Part shown: positions 1-6,813 of the stretch, one piece after another | Layout of the letters: the number at the start of each line of letters is the position of its first letter | How positions within the stretch are numbered: the stretch's first letter is position 1 | Assembly: GCA_051653605.1 (NCBI GenBank) | Contig: JBOFWL010000019.1 | Span: forward strand, 1-9,883 | Direction of reading: 5' to 3' | Length of the DNA stretch: 9,883 nt | Origin: JBOFWL01 sp051653605 | GTDB taxonomy: Bacteria > Spirochaetota > Brevinematia > Brevinematales > Brevinemataceae | The notes under the pieces: generated by a model | Seen by the model: only the letters and a program-made list of their open reading frames with translations | What the model was told of the DNA's origin: nothing | Databases searched by the model: none | Made by a program: the position numbers and the translations under genes

Positions 1-62
1 CTGAATTCTACCAGAAACCGCTTAAAAAAATTCTTCTCTTGTTGATTCCCTAGGTTCTTCAT
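1..62 (-). CDS. 5' end of an unidentified protein-coding gene (partial)
   Basis: An ATG at 62-60 opens a frame that stays open to the window edge. It gives 20 residues starting MKNLGNQQEKNFF, a polar, mildly basic N-terminus with no signal peptide and no recognisable motif. An AGGA ribosome binding site (69-72) sits 6 nt upstream, and a TTGTAA-N17-TATAAT promoter lies at 96-124. The start is therefore well supported even though the frame is short. The gene runs in the same direction as fruK-fruA but has its own promoter and lies beyond the probable fru terminator, so it is likely a separate unit. Too little is present to name a function. Confidence 0.6.
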   Translation of the reverse strand, partial: MKNLGNQQEKNFFKRFLVEF

Positions 63-95
63 TATTTATCCTGTCTATTCTTTATCTTTATCTCA

Positions 96-124
96 ATTAT
101 ACACTAAAATAATTATTTTTACAA
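96..124 (-). promoter_or_regulatory. Sigma70-type promoter for the partial gene at 1-62
   Basis: Reading the minus strand, a TTGTAA -35 (119-124) is separated by 17 bp from a perfect TATAAT -10 (96-101). The predicted start near position 89 gives a leader of about 27 nt before the ATG at 62. The spacer and the end of the -35 overlap a perfect 14-bp palindrome, AAAATAATTATTTT (106-119). It could be an operator or simply AT-rich sequence. Confidence 0.6.
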
Positions 125-126
125 GA

Positions 127-159
127 TGTTTCATTACCCCACACCTCTCTATTGAAACA
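127..159. repeat. Inverted repeat upstream of the -35 of the left-edge gene
   Basis: TGTTTCA (127-133) and TGAAACA (153-159) form a perfect 7-bp inverted repeat with a 19-bp spacer. It lies immediately upstream of the -35 at 119-124, where an activator could bind. In AT-rich DNA a 7-bp dyad at an unconstrained spacing can easily arise by chance, so this is only a candidate. Confidence 0.25.
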
Positions 160-226
160 CATATACTTTTTAGATTCGCGGATGATATAGCTAATCCTCA
201 TTTATGATATACGAAAATAATTAAGC

Positions 227-260
227 CCCCAAAATGTTAAAAACTCCTAACACTTTGGGG
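227..260 (-). terminator. Probable terminator hairpin of the fruK-fruA operon
   Basis: On the minus strand CCCCAAAGTGTTA pairs with TAACATTTTGGGG around an 8-nt loop. This gives a 13-bp stem interrupted only by one G-U wobble. On the plus strand the same position is an A-C mismatch, so the hairpin is better formed in the fru transcript. It starts 45 nt after the fruA stop codon. The following minus-strand sequence (GCTTAATTATTTTC) is T-rich but has no uninterrupted T-tract, so termination may be partial. The hairpin separates fru from the gene at the left edge. Confidence 0.6.
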
Positions 261-304
261 ACTTTATATTTTTTCAAAACTTTTTAGAGACTATCTTAGT
301 ATTA

Positions 305-2152
305 TTAAGAGATTTTGCTTTTCTTTCTTCCCAAAAAGAATACTATCGATATCGCTGTAATCATGCTTCCAATTAAAATGGATAAGATGTAGAGCGCAAC
401 ATTTGTAATTAATGGAAAGACAAAAATTCCACCATGTGGTGCAGGAAGTTGACAGCCAAACGCCATCGATAGTGCCCCTGCTACTGCAGACCCTAAAATA
501 GCTGAGGGAATAACAATCAGAGGATAGCTTGCAGCGAATGGAATTGCTCCTTCAGTGATGAAACAAGCCCCCAAAGCATAGCATGTAATTCCTGCTTCTC
601 GCTCGGCAGGATTAAAAAGATTCTTTGCAAAACTTGTTGCCAAAGCCAAGCCTAAAGGAGGAACCATTCCTCCAGCCATTACCGCAGCATGAGGGTAATA
701 GTTATTTGCAGAAATCGCAGCAATCCCAAAGGTGAACGCAGCTTTATTCACTGGCCCGCCCATATCAACAGCCATCATTCCCCCCAAAATTAGACCCAAG
801 AAAATAAGGTTAGAATTACTTAGTGAATTTAAAAAGTCTGACATTCCTGAGTTAATTGTAGAAATATAAGACATTAAGGGTAAAACAACCGCTCCCATAA
901 GGATAAGCCCAAAAACAGGGTAGAAAAGGACTGGCTTTAAGCCTTCAAGTTGTCTAGGAAGATATGAAAAGATTTTTTTAAGGATAAGAATAGCATATCC
1001 ACCAATAAATCCTGCAAAAAGCCCTCCTAAAAAGCCTCCACCATTTTGCGCAGAGAGAAGCCCACCCACCATCGCTGGCATGAGAGCAGGACGCTCACCA
1101 ATGCTAAAGCCAATAAATCCAGCTAGGATGGGAATCATAAGAGAAAAAGCCCCTGCCCCACCTAAAGTGTTAAAAAATTGAGCTAAAGGGTGATAATCTG
1201 ATGCTGTTGGATCATGTGCTGTAATTCCGAACATAAATCCAAAGGCAATTAATATCCCGCCCCCTACGACGAAAGGTAGCATATAAGATACCCCTGTCAT
1301 TAGCTGTGCGTATACGCCTTTTTTTGCAACAGAGCTTGTTGTAGCACTTTGATCGTTGCTTTGAGTATAAACAGTTGTAGATGGAGAGAGTGCGCGAGTA
1401 ATAACGTCTTTTGCATTACGAACGGCGTCTCCAGCACTAACAGAAATCATTTTTTTGCCGTGAAATCGGGAAAGATCAAGCTCTCGATCCGAAGCAATAA
1501 TTACTACTTTTGCTTGAGCAATTTCTTCTTCAGTAAGAATATTCTTTGCTCCGTCAGCGCCATTGGTTTCAACTCGCACGACAAGATTTTGTTCAGCACC
1601 TTTCTTTTTTAATTCTTCTGCCGCCATATAGGTATGAGCAATTCCTGTAGGACAAGCCGTAACGGCAACAATATCAACACTTTTTCCTGCAGAAGACGTT
1701 GCCGTTTTTTCTGTGGAAAGAGTAAGAAGAGAAAGAATATCCTCTGCTTTGGTTGCATTCATCATTTTCTGATATACTTCTTTATTATCTAACACCGAAC
1801 CCAGCAAAGAGATAATATCTAAATGCGTATTATTATCTTTTTCGGGAACACCCACCATAAAAACAAGCTTCGCAGATTCAGAGTTTGCCTGATCCCAAAG
1901 AATGCCCTTAGGCACACGAGCAATAACTACCCCTGCTTTCTTAATAGACGACAATTTGGCATGAGGCATCGCAATATTATCAGAAATTATCGTTGCGTGG
2001 ATGTCTTCACGTCTTTGTAGCTCTTGTACAAGTTGCTCGGCATCGGTTGCATAATCTTGTCCAACAAAAGCTTGCGCCATTTCATTGAGCAATTCTGTTT
2101 TAGTTGTACTAGAAGAATCTAAAAGTACAAGTTTTGGGGAAAAATACGACAT
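305..2152 (-). CDS. fruA: PTS fructose-specific enzyme EIIABC
   Basis: A membrane permease of the fructose phosphotransferase system that takes up fructose and releases fructose-1-phosphate, using phosphate passed from HPr. The 615 residues hold three domains in order. EIIA (about 1-145) has the phospho-acceptor His64 in AMPHA. EIIB (about 158-255) has Cys167 in ACPTGIAHT. EIIC (about 280-610) is highly hydrophobic, with GERPALMPA near 352-360 and ITEGAIPFA at 532-540. Length and order match the fused EIIABC form typical of Gram-positive FruA, unlike enterobacterial FruA, whose EIIA is on FruB. The ATG at 2152 is preferred over one 39 nt upstream because AAAGGAG (2158-2164) lies 5 nt before it and the upstream ATG would overlap fruK. 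The gene follows fruK by 13 nt and is surely cotranscribed with it. Sugar specificity is inferred from homology and the fruK partner. Confidence 0.95.
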   Translation of the reverse strand: MSYFSPKLVLLDSSSTTKTELLNEMAQAFVGQDYATDAEQLVQELQRREDIHATIISDNIAMPHAKLSSIKKAGVVIARVPKGILWDQANSESAKLVFMVGVPEKDNNTHLDIISLLGSVLDNKEVYQKMMNATKAEDILSLLTLSTEKTATSSAGKSVDIVAVTACPTGIAHTYMAAEELKKKGAEQNLVVRVETNGADGAKNILTEEEIAQAKVVIIASDRELDLSRFHGKKMISVSAGDAVRNAKDVITRALSPSTTVYTQSNDQSATTSSVAKKGVYAQLMTGVSYMLPFVVGGGILIAFGFMFGITAHDPTASDYHPLAQFFNTLGGAGAFSLMIPILAGFIGFSIGERPALMPAMVGGLLSAQNGGGFLGGLFAGFIGGYAILILKKIFSYLPRQLEGLKPVLFYPVFGLILMGAVVLPLMSYISTINSGMSDFLNSLSNSNLIFLGLILGGMMAVDMGGPVNKAAFTFGIAAISANNYYPHAAVMAGGMVPPLGLALATSFAKNLFNPAEREAGITCYALGACFITEGAIPFAASYPLIVIPSAILGSAVAGALSMAFGCQLPAPHGGIFVFPLITNVALYILSILIGSMITAISIVFFLGRKKSKIS

Positions 2153-2165
2153 AAAGGCTCCTTTC

Positions 2166-3080
2166 TTATATGATTTTCTTAATCTTAACATGACTTACAA
2201 GCTGATCAACCGTTTCTTTTTGGCAAAGCCCTTCTGAAAAAGCAGTTGCTGCACCACAGGCAATTCCGTAGGTAAAGGCTGCGATAGGGTCTTTCGTTTT
2301 GAGGTAGGATGCTGTAAATCCAGCCACAACCGAATCTCCAGCCCCAACACTACTAACAAGTGTTCCCTTAAGAGAATCTGCAAAGAAAACCTTATCTTCG
2401 CATAAAAAATAGGCGCCTTCTGCTCCAAGAGAAAGGATTAAATTCTGTATGGAATTCTTCTTCTTAAGAGAAAGAGCCATTTCTAAACCTTGTTCTGTTG
2501 TTTCCACTGTTTGCCCAAAAAGCTCACCAATTTCATCTTTATTAGGCTTGATAAGAAAAATAGAAGGCAACGAAAGACATTCTTTAAGAGATTTTCCTCT
2601 AGTATCAACGATAACCTTAGTAGATGGTGGACAGAGGCTTGCGATCGTTTTGTAGGTATCCACGCCCAAAGAAGAAGGTACAGAACCCGATAACACAAGA
2701 ACTTCAAGAGAGGGGGCAAGGCTTTTAATTTTTTCACAAAGAAGGTTAAATTCATCCAAAGAAATATGAGGAGCAATTCCATGTATCTCCGTCTCTTTGG
2801 AGGATGTTTTGATCTTGGTATTAATTCTATTCATATTTTGAATAGGGATAGGCATAATCAGATCGGGCTCTTGAGAGAGAATAAAATCGCCTGTAAAGCC
2901 ACCGATAAAGGCAATTGCTTGAGAAGAATACCCCAAATTAGAAAGCACTCTCGAGACGTTAATCCCTTTTCCTCCCGCCAAAAACGTATTTTTGGTAGAA
3001 CTAAGGCTGTTACCTTCTGAAAGTTGGGAAACCTCTATATAGTAATCAATACTAGGGTTAAGAGTGACTGTAGCTATCAT
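2166..3080 (-). CDS. fruK: 1-phosphofructokinase
   Basis: A cytoplasmic kinase of the PfkB/ribokinase family that phosphorylates fructose-1-phosphate to fructose-1,6-bisphosphate, the step after uptake by the adjacent FruA. The 304 residues are close to the usual family length. The first PfkB signature region includes GGKGINVSR (36-44). IKPN near 177-180 and SVGAGDSVVAGF (244-255) form the ATP and catalytic region, with Asp249 of GAGD as the expected catalytic base. The N-terminal ATVTLNPSIDY is typical of FruK/LacC-like enzymes. The stretch after GGFTGDF (about 68-83) looks a few residues shorter than in FruK proteins I recall. The start is fixed by AGGAG (3086-3090) 5 nt before the ATG. It is the first gene of the operon. 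Tagatose-6-phosphate kinase is the main alternative, but linkage to fruA favours FruK. Confidence 0.93.
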   Translation of the reverse strand: MIATVTLNPSIDYYIEVSQLSEGNSLSSTKNTFLAGGKGINVSRVLSNLGYSSQAIAFIGGFTGDFILSQEPDLIMPIPIQNMNRINTKIKTSSKETEIHGIAPHISLDEFNLLCEKIKSLAPSLEVLVLSGSVPSSLGVDTYKTIASLCPPSTKVIVDTRGKSLKECLSLPSIFLIKPNKDEIGELFGQTVETTEQGLEMALSLKKKNSIQNLILSLGAEGAYFLCEDKVFFADSLKGTLVSSVGAGDSVVAGFTASYLKTKDPIAAFTYGIACGAATAFSEGLCQKETVDQLVSHVKIKKII

Positions 3081-3142
3081 TATTACTCCTTTTTAATTCT
3101 TACAAAAGGCACCAGTATCTCAAAAGATTTACCTCTGCATTT

Positions 3143-3176
3143 TGTGTTGCATCACTATCAATAATGATGCGACACA
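3143..3176. promoter_or_regulatory. 34-bp palindrome, candidate operator of the fru operon
   Basis: TGTGTTGCATCA (3143-3154) and TGATGCGACACA (3165-3176) are inverted repeats matching at 11 of 12 positions around a 10-bp centre, which itself has TAT/ATA symmetry. Each arm is also partly self-symmetric: GTGTTGCATCAC at 3144-3155, and GTGTCGCATCAT on the minus strand at 3175-3164. The two arm centres are 20 bp apart, about two helical turns. It spans roughly +11 to +44 of the predicted fru transcript, so a bound repressor could block the polymerase. It could also fold as an RNA hairpin, but no T-run follows, so it is not a terminator. The binding protein is unknown. Confidence 0.6.
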
Positions 3177-3192
3177 TCTTCTAGCATATTGA

Positions 3193-3220
3193 ATTATATC
3201 ATATTTTTAACTAAAGTCAA
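3193..3220 (-). promoter_or_regulatory. Promoter of the fruK-fruA operon
   Basis: On the minus strand a TTGACT -35 (3215-3220), a 16-bp spacer and a perfect TATAAT -10 (3193-3198) form a strong sigma70-type promoter. TGA directly before the -10 matches an extended -10 (TGnTATAAT). Transcription should begin near 3186, giving a leader of about 106 nt before the fruK ATG at 3080. The 34-bp palindrome lies just downstream of the start. Confidence 0.75.
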
Positions 3221-3315
3221 GGCGACATATTGAAAATCAAAGAATTTTGCAATCTCATAAGTACCGCAAGCCAGTTAATCTATATATTAGGAATAGTCAA
3301 AATAATTAGAGATTC

Positions 3316-3345
3316 TTGACAATGGTGTACTATTAGATCTATAAT
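3316..3345 (+). promoter_or_regulatory. Promoter of the nikABCDE operon
   Basis: A full-consensus TTGACA -35 (3316-3321) and full-consensus TATAAT -10 (3340-3345) are separated by 18 bp, one more than optimal. The predicted start is near 3352, giving a leader of about 70 nt. An 8-bp palindrome, TAGATCTA (3334-3341), overlaps the upstream edge of the -10. A repressor there would block polymerase, but the site is short. Confidence 0.78.
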
Positions 3346-3374
3346 GGAAAGTTGTAGAAGAGTTGGCTTGTGGT

Positions 3375-3414
3375 TATCTAACTAGATAGTCTATAGTTAA
3401 AATATTCACTATCT
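3375..3414 (+). promoter_or_regulatory. Overlapping dyads in the nikA leader
   Basis: Three inverted repeats overlap in the leader: TATCTA/TAGATA (3375-3380 and 3383-3388, 2-bp gap), TAACTA/TAGTTA (3379-3384 and 3394-3399), and AGATAGT/ACTATCT (3384-3390 and 3408-3414, 17-nt loop). They share bases, so they could not all form in one RNA. The last ends directly before the GGAG ribosome binding site (3415-3418) of nikA. They could be DNA operator half-sites or alternative leader structures. The stems are AT-rich and weak, and I recognise no known riboswitch. Confidence 0.4.
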
Positions 3415-3424
3415 GGAGTATGTA

Positions 3425-4984
3425 ATGCAGAAAATATTATTACTAGTGGCAGTACTTTTTACGTCTTATTGTTCTCAAAGAACAGATAACGTGCAAAAAG
3501 ATGAAATTGTTTTTGCTAACTTTAGAGATATAAGAGACCCTCACCCCCACTTATATCAAGGCGAACTATGGGCTCAAAACATGCTCTTTGACACCTTGGT
3601 TTCACTCGAAAACAATGGCATTCAGCCATCTCTGGCCCAGAAATGGGACATCAGTAAAGATGGAAAGACTTATACGTTTGATATTCGCAGAGATATGAAA
3701 TTTTCTGATGGAGAAACACTGGATGCCTATGCCATTGAGAAAAATTTTGACGCCCTTTGGGATAATAAAAATCGACATGCTTGGCTAGGCGTCATGCAGG
3801 TCATCACAAATTATCAAGCTACCGACGCTCACACCTTTGTGTTGAAATTATCCGAACCTTATTATCCATTATTAATAGAATTAGGTCTTACTCGCCCCTT
3901 TGGTATGCTTTCCCCTCGCGCAATGAAAGACGGAACCACTAAAGATGGTATACTCGGCTATATTGGATCAGGCCCTTATACTCTTGTTGAAACTAAAAAA
4001 GATGAGTATGCCATTTTCGAAGCCAACACAAATTATTGGGGCGACCAACCTAAAATACAACGCGTTATCATGAAAGTAATTCCCGATAATTATACGCGAA
4101 TCTTTGCCCTTCAAAAAGGAGAGATATCTCTAATTTATGGTGCGGAATTATTAGATGCCCACATCTTAGATACCTATAAAACAAATACTAAGTATCAGGT
4201 AAGCGTTTCTGATGCAATAGCAACTCGCCATCTTGTTTTAAATTCAAATAATCCCATACTTAAAGATATAGATGTTCGCTATGCTTTGTCTCATGCTATC
4301 AACAAGAAAGATCTTGCTAAGGGGATTTTTCACGAAATTGAGCCTCCAGCTGATTTTTTATACGCAACCAATATCCCATATGCTAATATTGGCCTAAAAC
4401 CATTCGCCTACGATATTGAACTTGCCAAAAGTTACCTAGATAAGAGTGGTTGGCTTGAAAATCCTCAAGGGTTTCGCACTCAAAATGGTCAAACATTATC
4501 TTTTAATCTTTTATACGATAATAATAGTGTAACAGGAAAAACTATTTCAGAATATTTGCAAGGGCAATTATCTAATATTGGAATAGAAATTAAATTAATA
4601 GGCTTAGAGCGTCAAACTTATATTGATGCTTTAAAACAAGGGGATTTTGATATTGCTCATAATATTGCCTGGGGTTCTCCTTATGATCCTCAATCCTCTT
4701 TGTTATCAATGACGGCTCCTGTTCATGGGGACTACCAAGCCCAGTTAGGCCTGCCTAATAAGGCTCAAATTGATAAAGCCATAAAAGAAATTTTTGTTAC
4801 TGTAGATGAAAATAAGCGACAACAACTTTATCGTGATGTTCTTACTACCCTACACGAATCTGCCCTTTATATTCCGCTTACTGCTGAAAACAATAAAGCT
4901 CTATATTCTGCGCACCTTAGTAATGTTCTCTTTAAGCCCTCTCAATATATTATTCCATTTGAAGATATTTCCTTTACAGACTAG
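3425..4984 (+). CDS. nikA: Nickel ABC transporter substrate-binding lipoprotein
   Basis: A cluster 5 (DppA/OppA-type) binding protein that captures nickel, probably as an organic chelate, and passes it to NikBC. The 519 residues align with E. coli NikA nearly end to end: DPHPHLY near 38-44, RHAW at 117-120, LTRPF at 155-159, IAWGSPYDP at 414-422 and PVHGDYQAQ at 432-440. His434 matches the nickel ligand His416 of E. coli NikA. Arg117, Trp120, Arg157, Trp416 and Tyr420 match E. coli cavity residues, so nickel is a better call than peptide. The N-terminus is a short hydrophobic signal ending TSYC, with Cys16 the likely lipidated residue; Tyr at -1 is unusual for a lipobox. The start is fixed by GGAG (3415-3418) 6 nt upstream. 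It is the first gene of the operon, with 60 bp before nikB. Confidence 0.92.
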   Translation: MQKILLLVAVLFTSYCSQRTDNVQKDEIVFANFRDIRDPHPHLYQGELWAQNMLFDTLVSLENNGIQPSLAQKWDISKDGKTYTFDIRRDMKFSDGETLDAYAIEKNFDALWDNKNRHAWLGVMQVITNYQATDAHTFVLKLSEPYYPLLIELGLTRPFGMLSPRAMKDGTTKDGILGYIGSGPYTLVETKKDEYAIFEANTNYWGDQPKIQRVIMKVIPDNYTRIFALQKGEISLIYGAELLDAHILDTYKTNTKYQVSVSDAIATRHLVLNSNNPILKDIDVRYALSHAINKKDLAKGIFHEIEPPADFLYATNIPYANIGLKPFAYDIELAKSYLDKSGWLENPQGFRTQNGQTLSFNLLYDNNSVTGKTISEYLQGQLSNIGIEIKLIGLERQTYIDALKQGDFDIAHNIAWGSPYDPQSSLLSMTAPVHGDYQAQLGLPNKAQIDKAIKEIFVTVDENKRQQLYRDVLTTLHESALYIPLTAENNKALYSAHLSNVLFKPSQYIIPFEDISFTD

Positions 4985-5014
4985 AAGAAATTCTCCTAAC
5001 TGGTTGTAAAATCT

Positions 5015-5040
5015 TGTTCTTGATAAATTATTCAAGGGAA
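5015..5040 (+). promoter_or_regulatory. Possible hairpin covering the nikB ribosome binding site
   Basis: CTTGA (5019-5023) pairs with TCAAG (5032-5036), and TT at 5017-5018 could extend the stem by two G-U pairs with GG at 5037-5038. The right arm contains most of AAGGGA (5034-5039), the nikB ribosome binding site, 5 nt before the ATG at 5045. A weak hairpin here could lower permease translation relative to the binding protein, as is common in ABC importer operons. The stem is only 5 Watson-Crick pairs. Confidence 0.3.
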
Positions 5041-5044
5041 AATT

Positions 5045-5989
5045 ATGAAACGATACATCTTAATAAGAATTCTATCTGCTATACCACTATTACTAGCGGT
5101 ATCCTTTTTCACCTTTGTGTTTATAAATCTTATTCCATCTGATCCGGCTGAAGTTGCTCTTCGAGTAAGTCAAACCCCTGTTATCACCGAAGCACTACTA
5201 GAAGAAACAAGAGAAAAATTAGGGCTAAACGACCCCTACATAATAAGATATACTAAATGGTTAGCTAGGGCTTTAACTTTTGATTTCGGCATTAGCTATA
5301 CCGACTCTATACATTCTGTTGCAGATAAAATTCTATACGCATTACCAAACACCCTTATTTTGGCTTTTGCATCCTTATTTTTGGTAATAATCGTTAGTTT
5401 TCCCATTGGTTTCTTATGTGCTGTATATAAAGACAGCTATTTTGATAAAATTATCAGATCTTTCATTTTTATGACAACGTCCATGCCTTCGTATTGGGTG
5501 GGAATGTTGCTCATATGGTTGATAAGTATCAAACTTAATTTACTGCCCACAAATGGAAATTATCACGGCATTAAAAGCTTAATTCTGCCTTCTGTTACGG
5601 TATCGTTGGGGTATATATCTACATTTATTCGGCTTATTAGAAATAATATGATTGAAAATATGAAAGAAGATTATATCCTATATGCTCGTGTTAGAGGGCT
5701 TTCTTCTAAAAATATTCTGATAAAGCATGTTTTGAAAAACTCGCTCCATACTTGCGTTGTCACATTGGGGCTAACTATTCCCCAACTTATTTCTGGAACA
5801 ATAGTCGTTGAAAATGTATTTGCATGGCCTGGATTAGGAACACTCTGTATTACTAGTGTTTTTAATCGAGATTACCCTGTAATCCAAGCTTATGTTTTGT
5901 TAGTAGGTGTGCTGTTTATCATATCGAATCTTACATTTGATATTATTCAAGCAGTCATCGACCCTAAATTTCGAGTTGGGGAAGTGTGA
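5045..5989 (+). CDS. nikB: Nickel ABC transporter permease, NikB-type
   Basis: One of two integral membrane subunits of the nickel importer, in the DppB/OppB permease family. The 314 residues equal the length of E. coli NikB. The first membrane segment is at about 8-30, followed by an extracytoplasmic stretch with LGLNDP (59-64), then further segments in roughly 100-125, 140-165, 178-195, 235-255 and 280-303. The EAA-type coupling loop, which docks on the ATPase, is at about 207-232 (KEDYILYARVRGLSS). The C-terminus IDPKFR (305-310) is typical of the family. AAGGGA lies 5 nt before the ATG. The stop codon overlaps the start of nikC, so the two permeases are translationally coupled. Nickel specificity is inferred from NikA; the permease alone could not be told from a dipeptide permease. 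Confidence 0.9.
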   Translation: MKRYILIRILSAIPLLLAVSFFTFVFINLIPSDPAEVALRVSQTPVITEALLEETREKLGLNDPYIIRYTKWLARALTFDFGISYTDSIHSVADKILYALPNTLILAFASLFLVIIVSFPIGFLCAVYKDSYFDKIIRSFIFMTTSMPSYWVGMLLIWLISIKLNLLPTNGNYHGIKSLILPSVTVSLGYISTFIRLIRNNMIENMKEDYILYARVRGLSSKNILIKHVLKNSLHTCVVTLGLTIPQLISGTIVVENVFAWPGLGTLCITSVFNRDYPVIQAYVLLVGVLFIISNLTFDIIQAVIDPKFRVGEV

Positions 5990-6813
5990 TGATCAATAAA
6001 AATCAACATCGAACTCCCGTACTTTTCGCTTTATCCACTATAATACTTGCAATAGCTATCATTGGAATTTTCGCCCCTTTCTTTGCGCCTCACGACCCTT
6101 ATACCGTAGATATTTTAAATACGTTGGCGCCCATTTCTTTTGAATACCCTTTAGGAACAGATCAATTAGGGCGTTGTATTCTTTCTAGGTTGATTTATGG
6201 AATCCGATATACCTTAGGATTGTCTTTCATTATTATGTTAGCAGCTATCAGTATTGGCATTATTTTGGGTTCTTTATCTGGATATATTGGTGGTATTTTA
6301 GATAAAATTATCTTATCTTGTATTGATATTATGCTTTCTTTTCCTCCTCAAATTATTATTTTTGCTGTAGTAGCTCTTTTTGGAATAGGAATCAGAAATA
6401 TCATTTTAGCTAATATCTTCATTAAATGGGCGTGGTATGCGCGTATTATCAGAGCAAACATTATTAAACATAAGAACAAAAATTTTGTTCATTTCTCTCG
6501 TGTAATTGGGAATAGCCCCTACTTTATTTTTAAAAACCATCTCCTCAGTAGTATTTCATCAGAAACAGCTGTATTAGCTAGCCTTGATATTGGCTGGACA
6601 ATCATTAATATTTCTACATTATCCTTTTTAGGTCTAGGGGTTCAACCTCCTACTCCAGAATGGGGGGCAATGCTTAACGATGCCAAAGAGGTAATGGTTC
6701 ATACTCCCCTACAAATGCTTATTCCAGGTATAGCCATTGTAGCTCTCGTAACCATTTTTAACTTTCTAGCTGATATTCTTCGTGATGTTTTAGATCCTAA
6801 GGAGAGTGGATGA
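5989..6813 (+). CDS. nikC: Nickel ABC transporter permease, NikC-type
   Basis: The second membrane subunit of the importer, in the DppC/OppC family, pairing with NikB to form the channel. The 274 residues show an N-terminal membrane segment (about 11-33), the family motif YPLGTDQLGRCILSRL (53-68), five further hydrophobic segments, a coupling loop near 162-188 and the family motif LSFLGLGVQPPTPEWGAML (211-229). The C-terminus DILRDVLDP (262-270) is typical. I chose the ATG at 5989 over a GTG at 5986: GGGGAAG (5978-5984) is well placed for the ATG and too close to the GTG. The start shares one base with the nikB stop, and the 3' end overlaps nikD by 4 nt (ATGA). Confidence 0.9.
   Translation: MINKNQHRTPVLFALSTIILAIAIIGIFAPFFAPHDPYTVDILNTLAPISFEYPLGTDQLGRCILSRLIYGIRYTLGLSFIIMLAAISIGIILGSLSGYIGGILDKIILSCIDIMLSFPPQIIIFAVVALFGIGIRNIILANIFIKWAWYARIIRANIIKHKNKNFVHFSRVIGNSPYFIFKNHLLSSISSETAVLASLDIGWTIINISTLSFLGLGVQPPTPEWGAMLNDAKEVMVHTPLQMLIPGIAIVALVTIFNFLADILRDVLDPKESG

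Larger units (their letters stand above)
3081..3424. other. Divergent control region between fru and nik (no gene)
   Basis: This 344-bp gap separates the divergent starts of fruK and nikA and contains no plausible coding frame. From left to right it holds the fruK ribosome binding site and leader, a 34-bp palindrome (3143-3176), the fru promoter (3193-3220), about 95 bp of AT-rich sequence with nothing clear (3221-3315), the nik promoter (3316-3345) and a nik leader of roughly 70 nt with overlapping dyads. The two promoters do not overlap, so the operons are probably controlled independently. Confidence 0.8.

Noticed and set aside
1349..1612. 87-codon plus-strand open frame antisense to fruA
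   Set aside because: It lies fully inside the strongly supported fruA coding sequence. Its translation has no recognisable domain and looks like a shadow frame, as do the frames at 1823-2020 and inside fruK.
2153..2191. Upstream ATG extending fruA by 13 residues
   Set aside because: The extension has no good ribosome binding site, overlaps the fruK coding end and adds residues before the usual EIIA start. AAAGGAG is correctly placed for the ATG at 2152.
3143..3176. Rho-independent terminator or attenuator before fruK
   Set aside because: The stem is long but no T-run follows it on either strand, so a DNA operator is the better reading.
3346..3424. Nickel-cobalt or other known riboswitch in the nik leader
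   Set aside because: The leader is only about 70 nt and AT-rich, and lacks the conserved G-rich multi-helix core I would expect of a NiCo riboswitch. Only weak dyads are seen.
5986..5988. GTG start for nikC
   Set aside because: It lies only 1-3 nt from the GGGGAAG ribosome binding site, while the ATG at 5989 has proper spacing. The difference is one residue.
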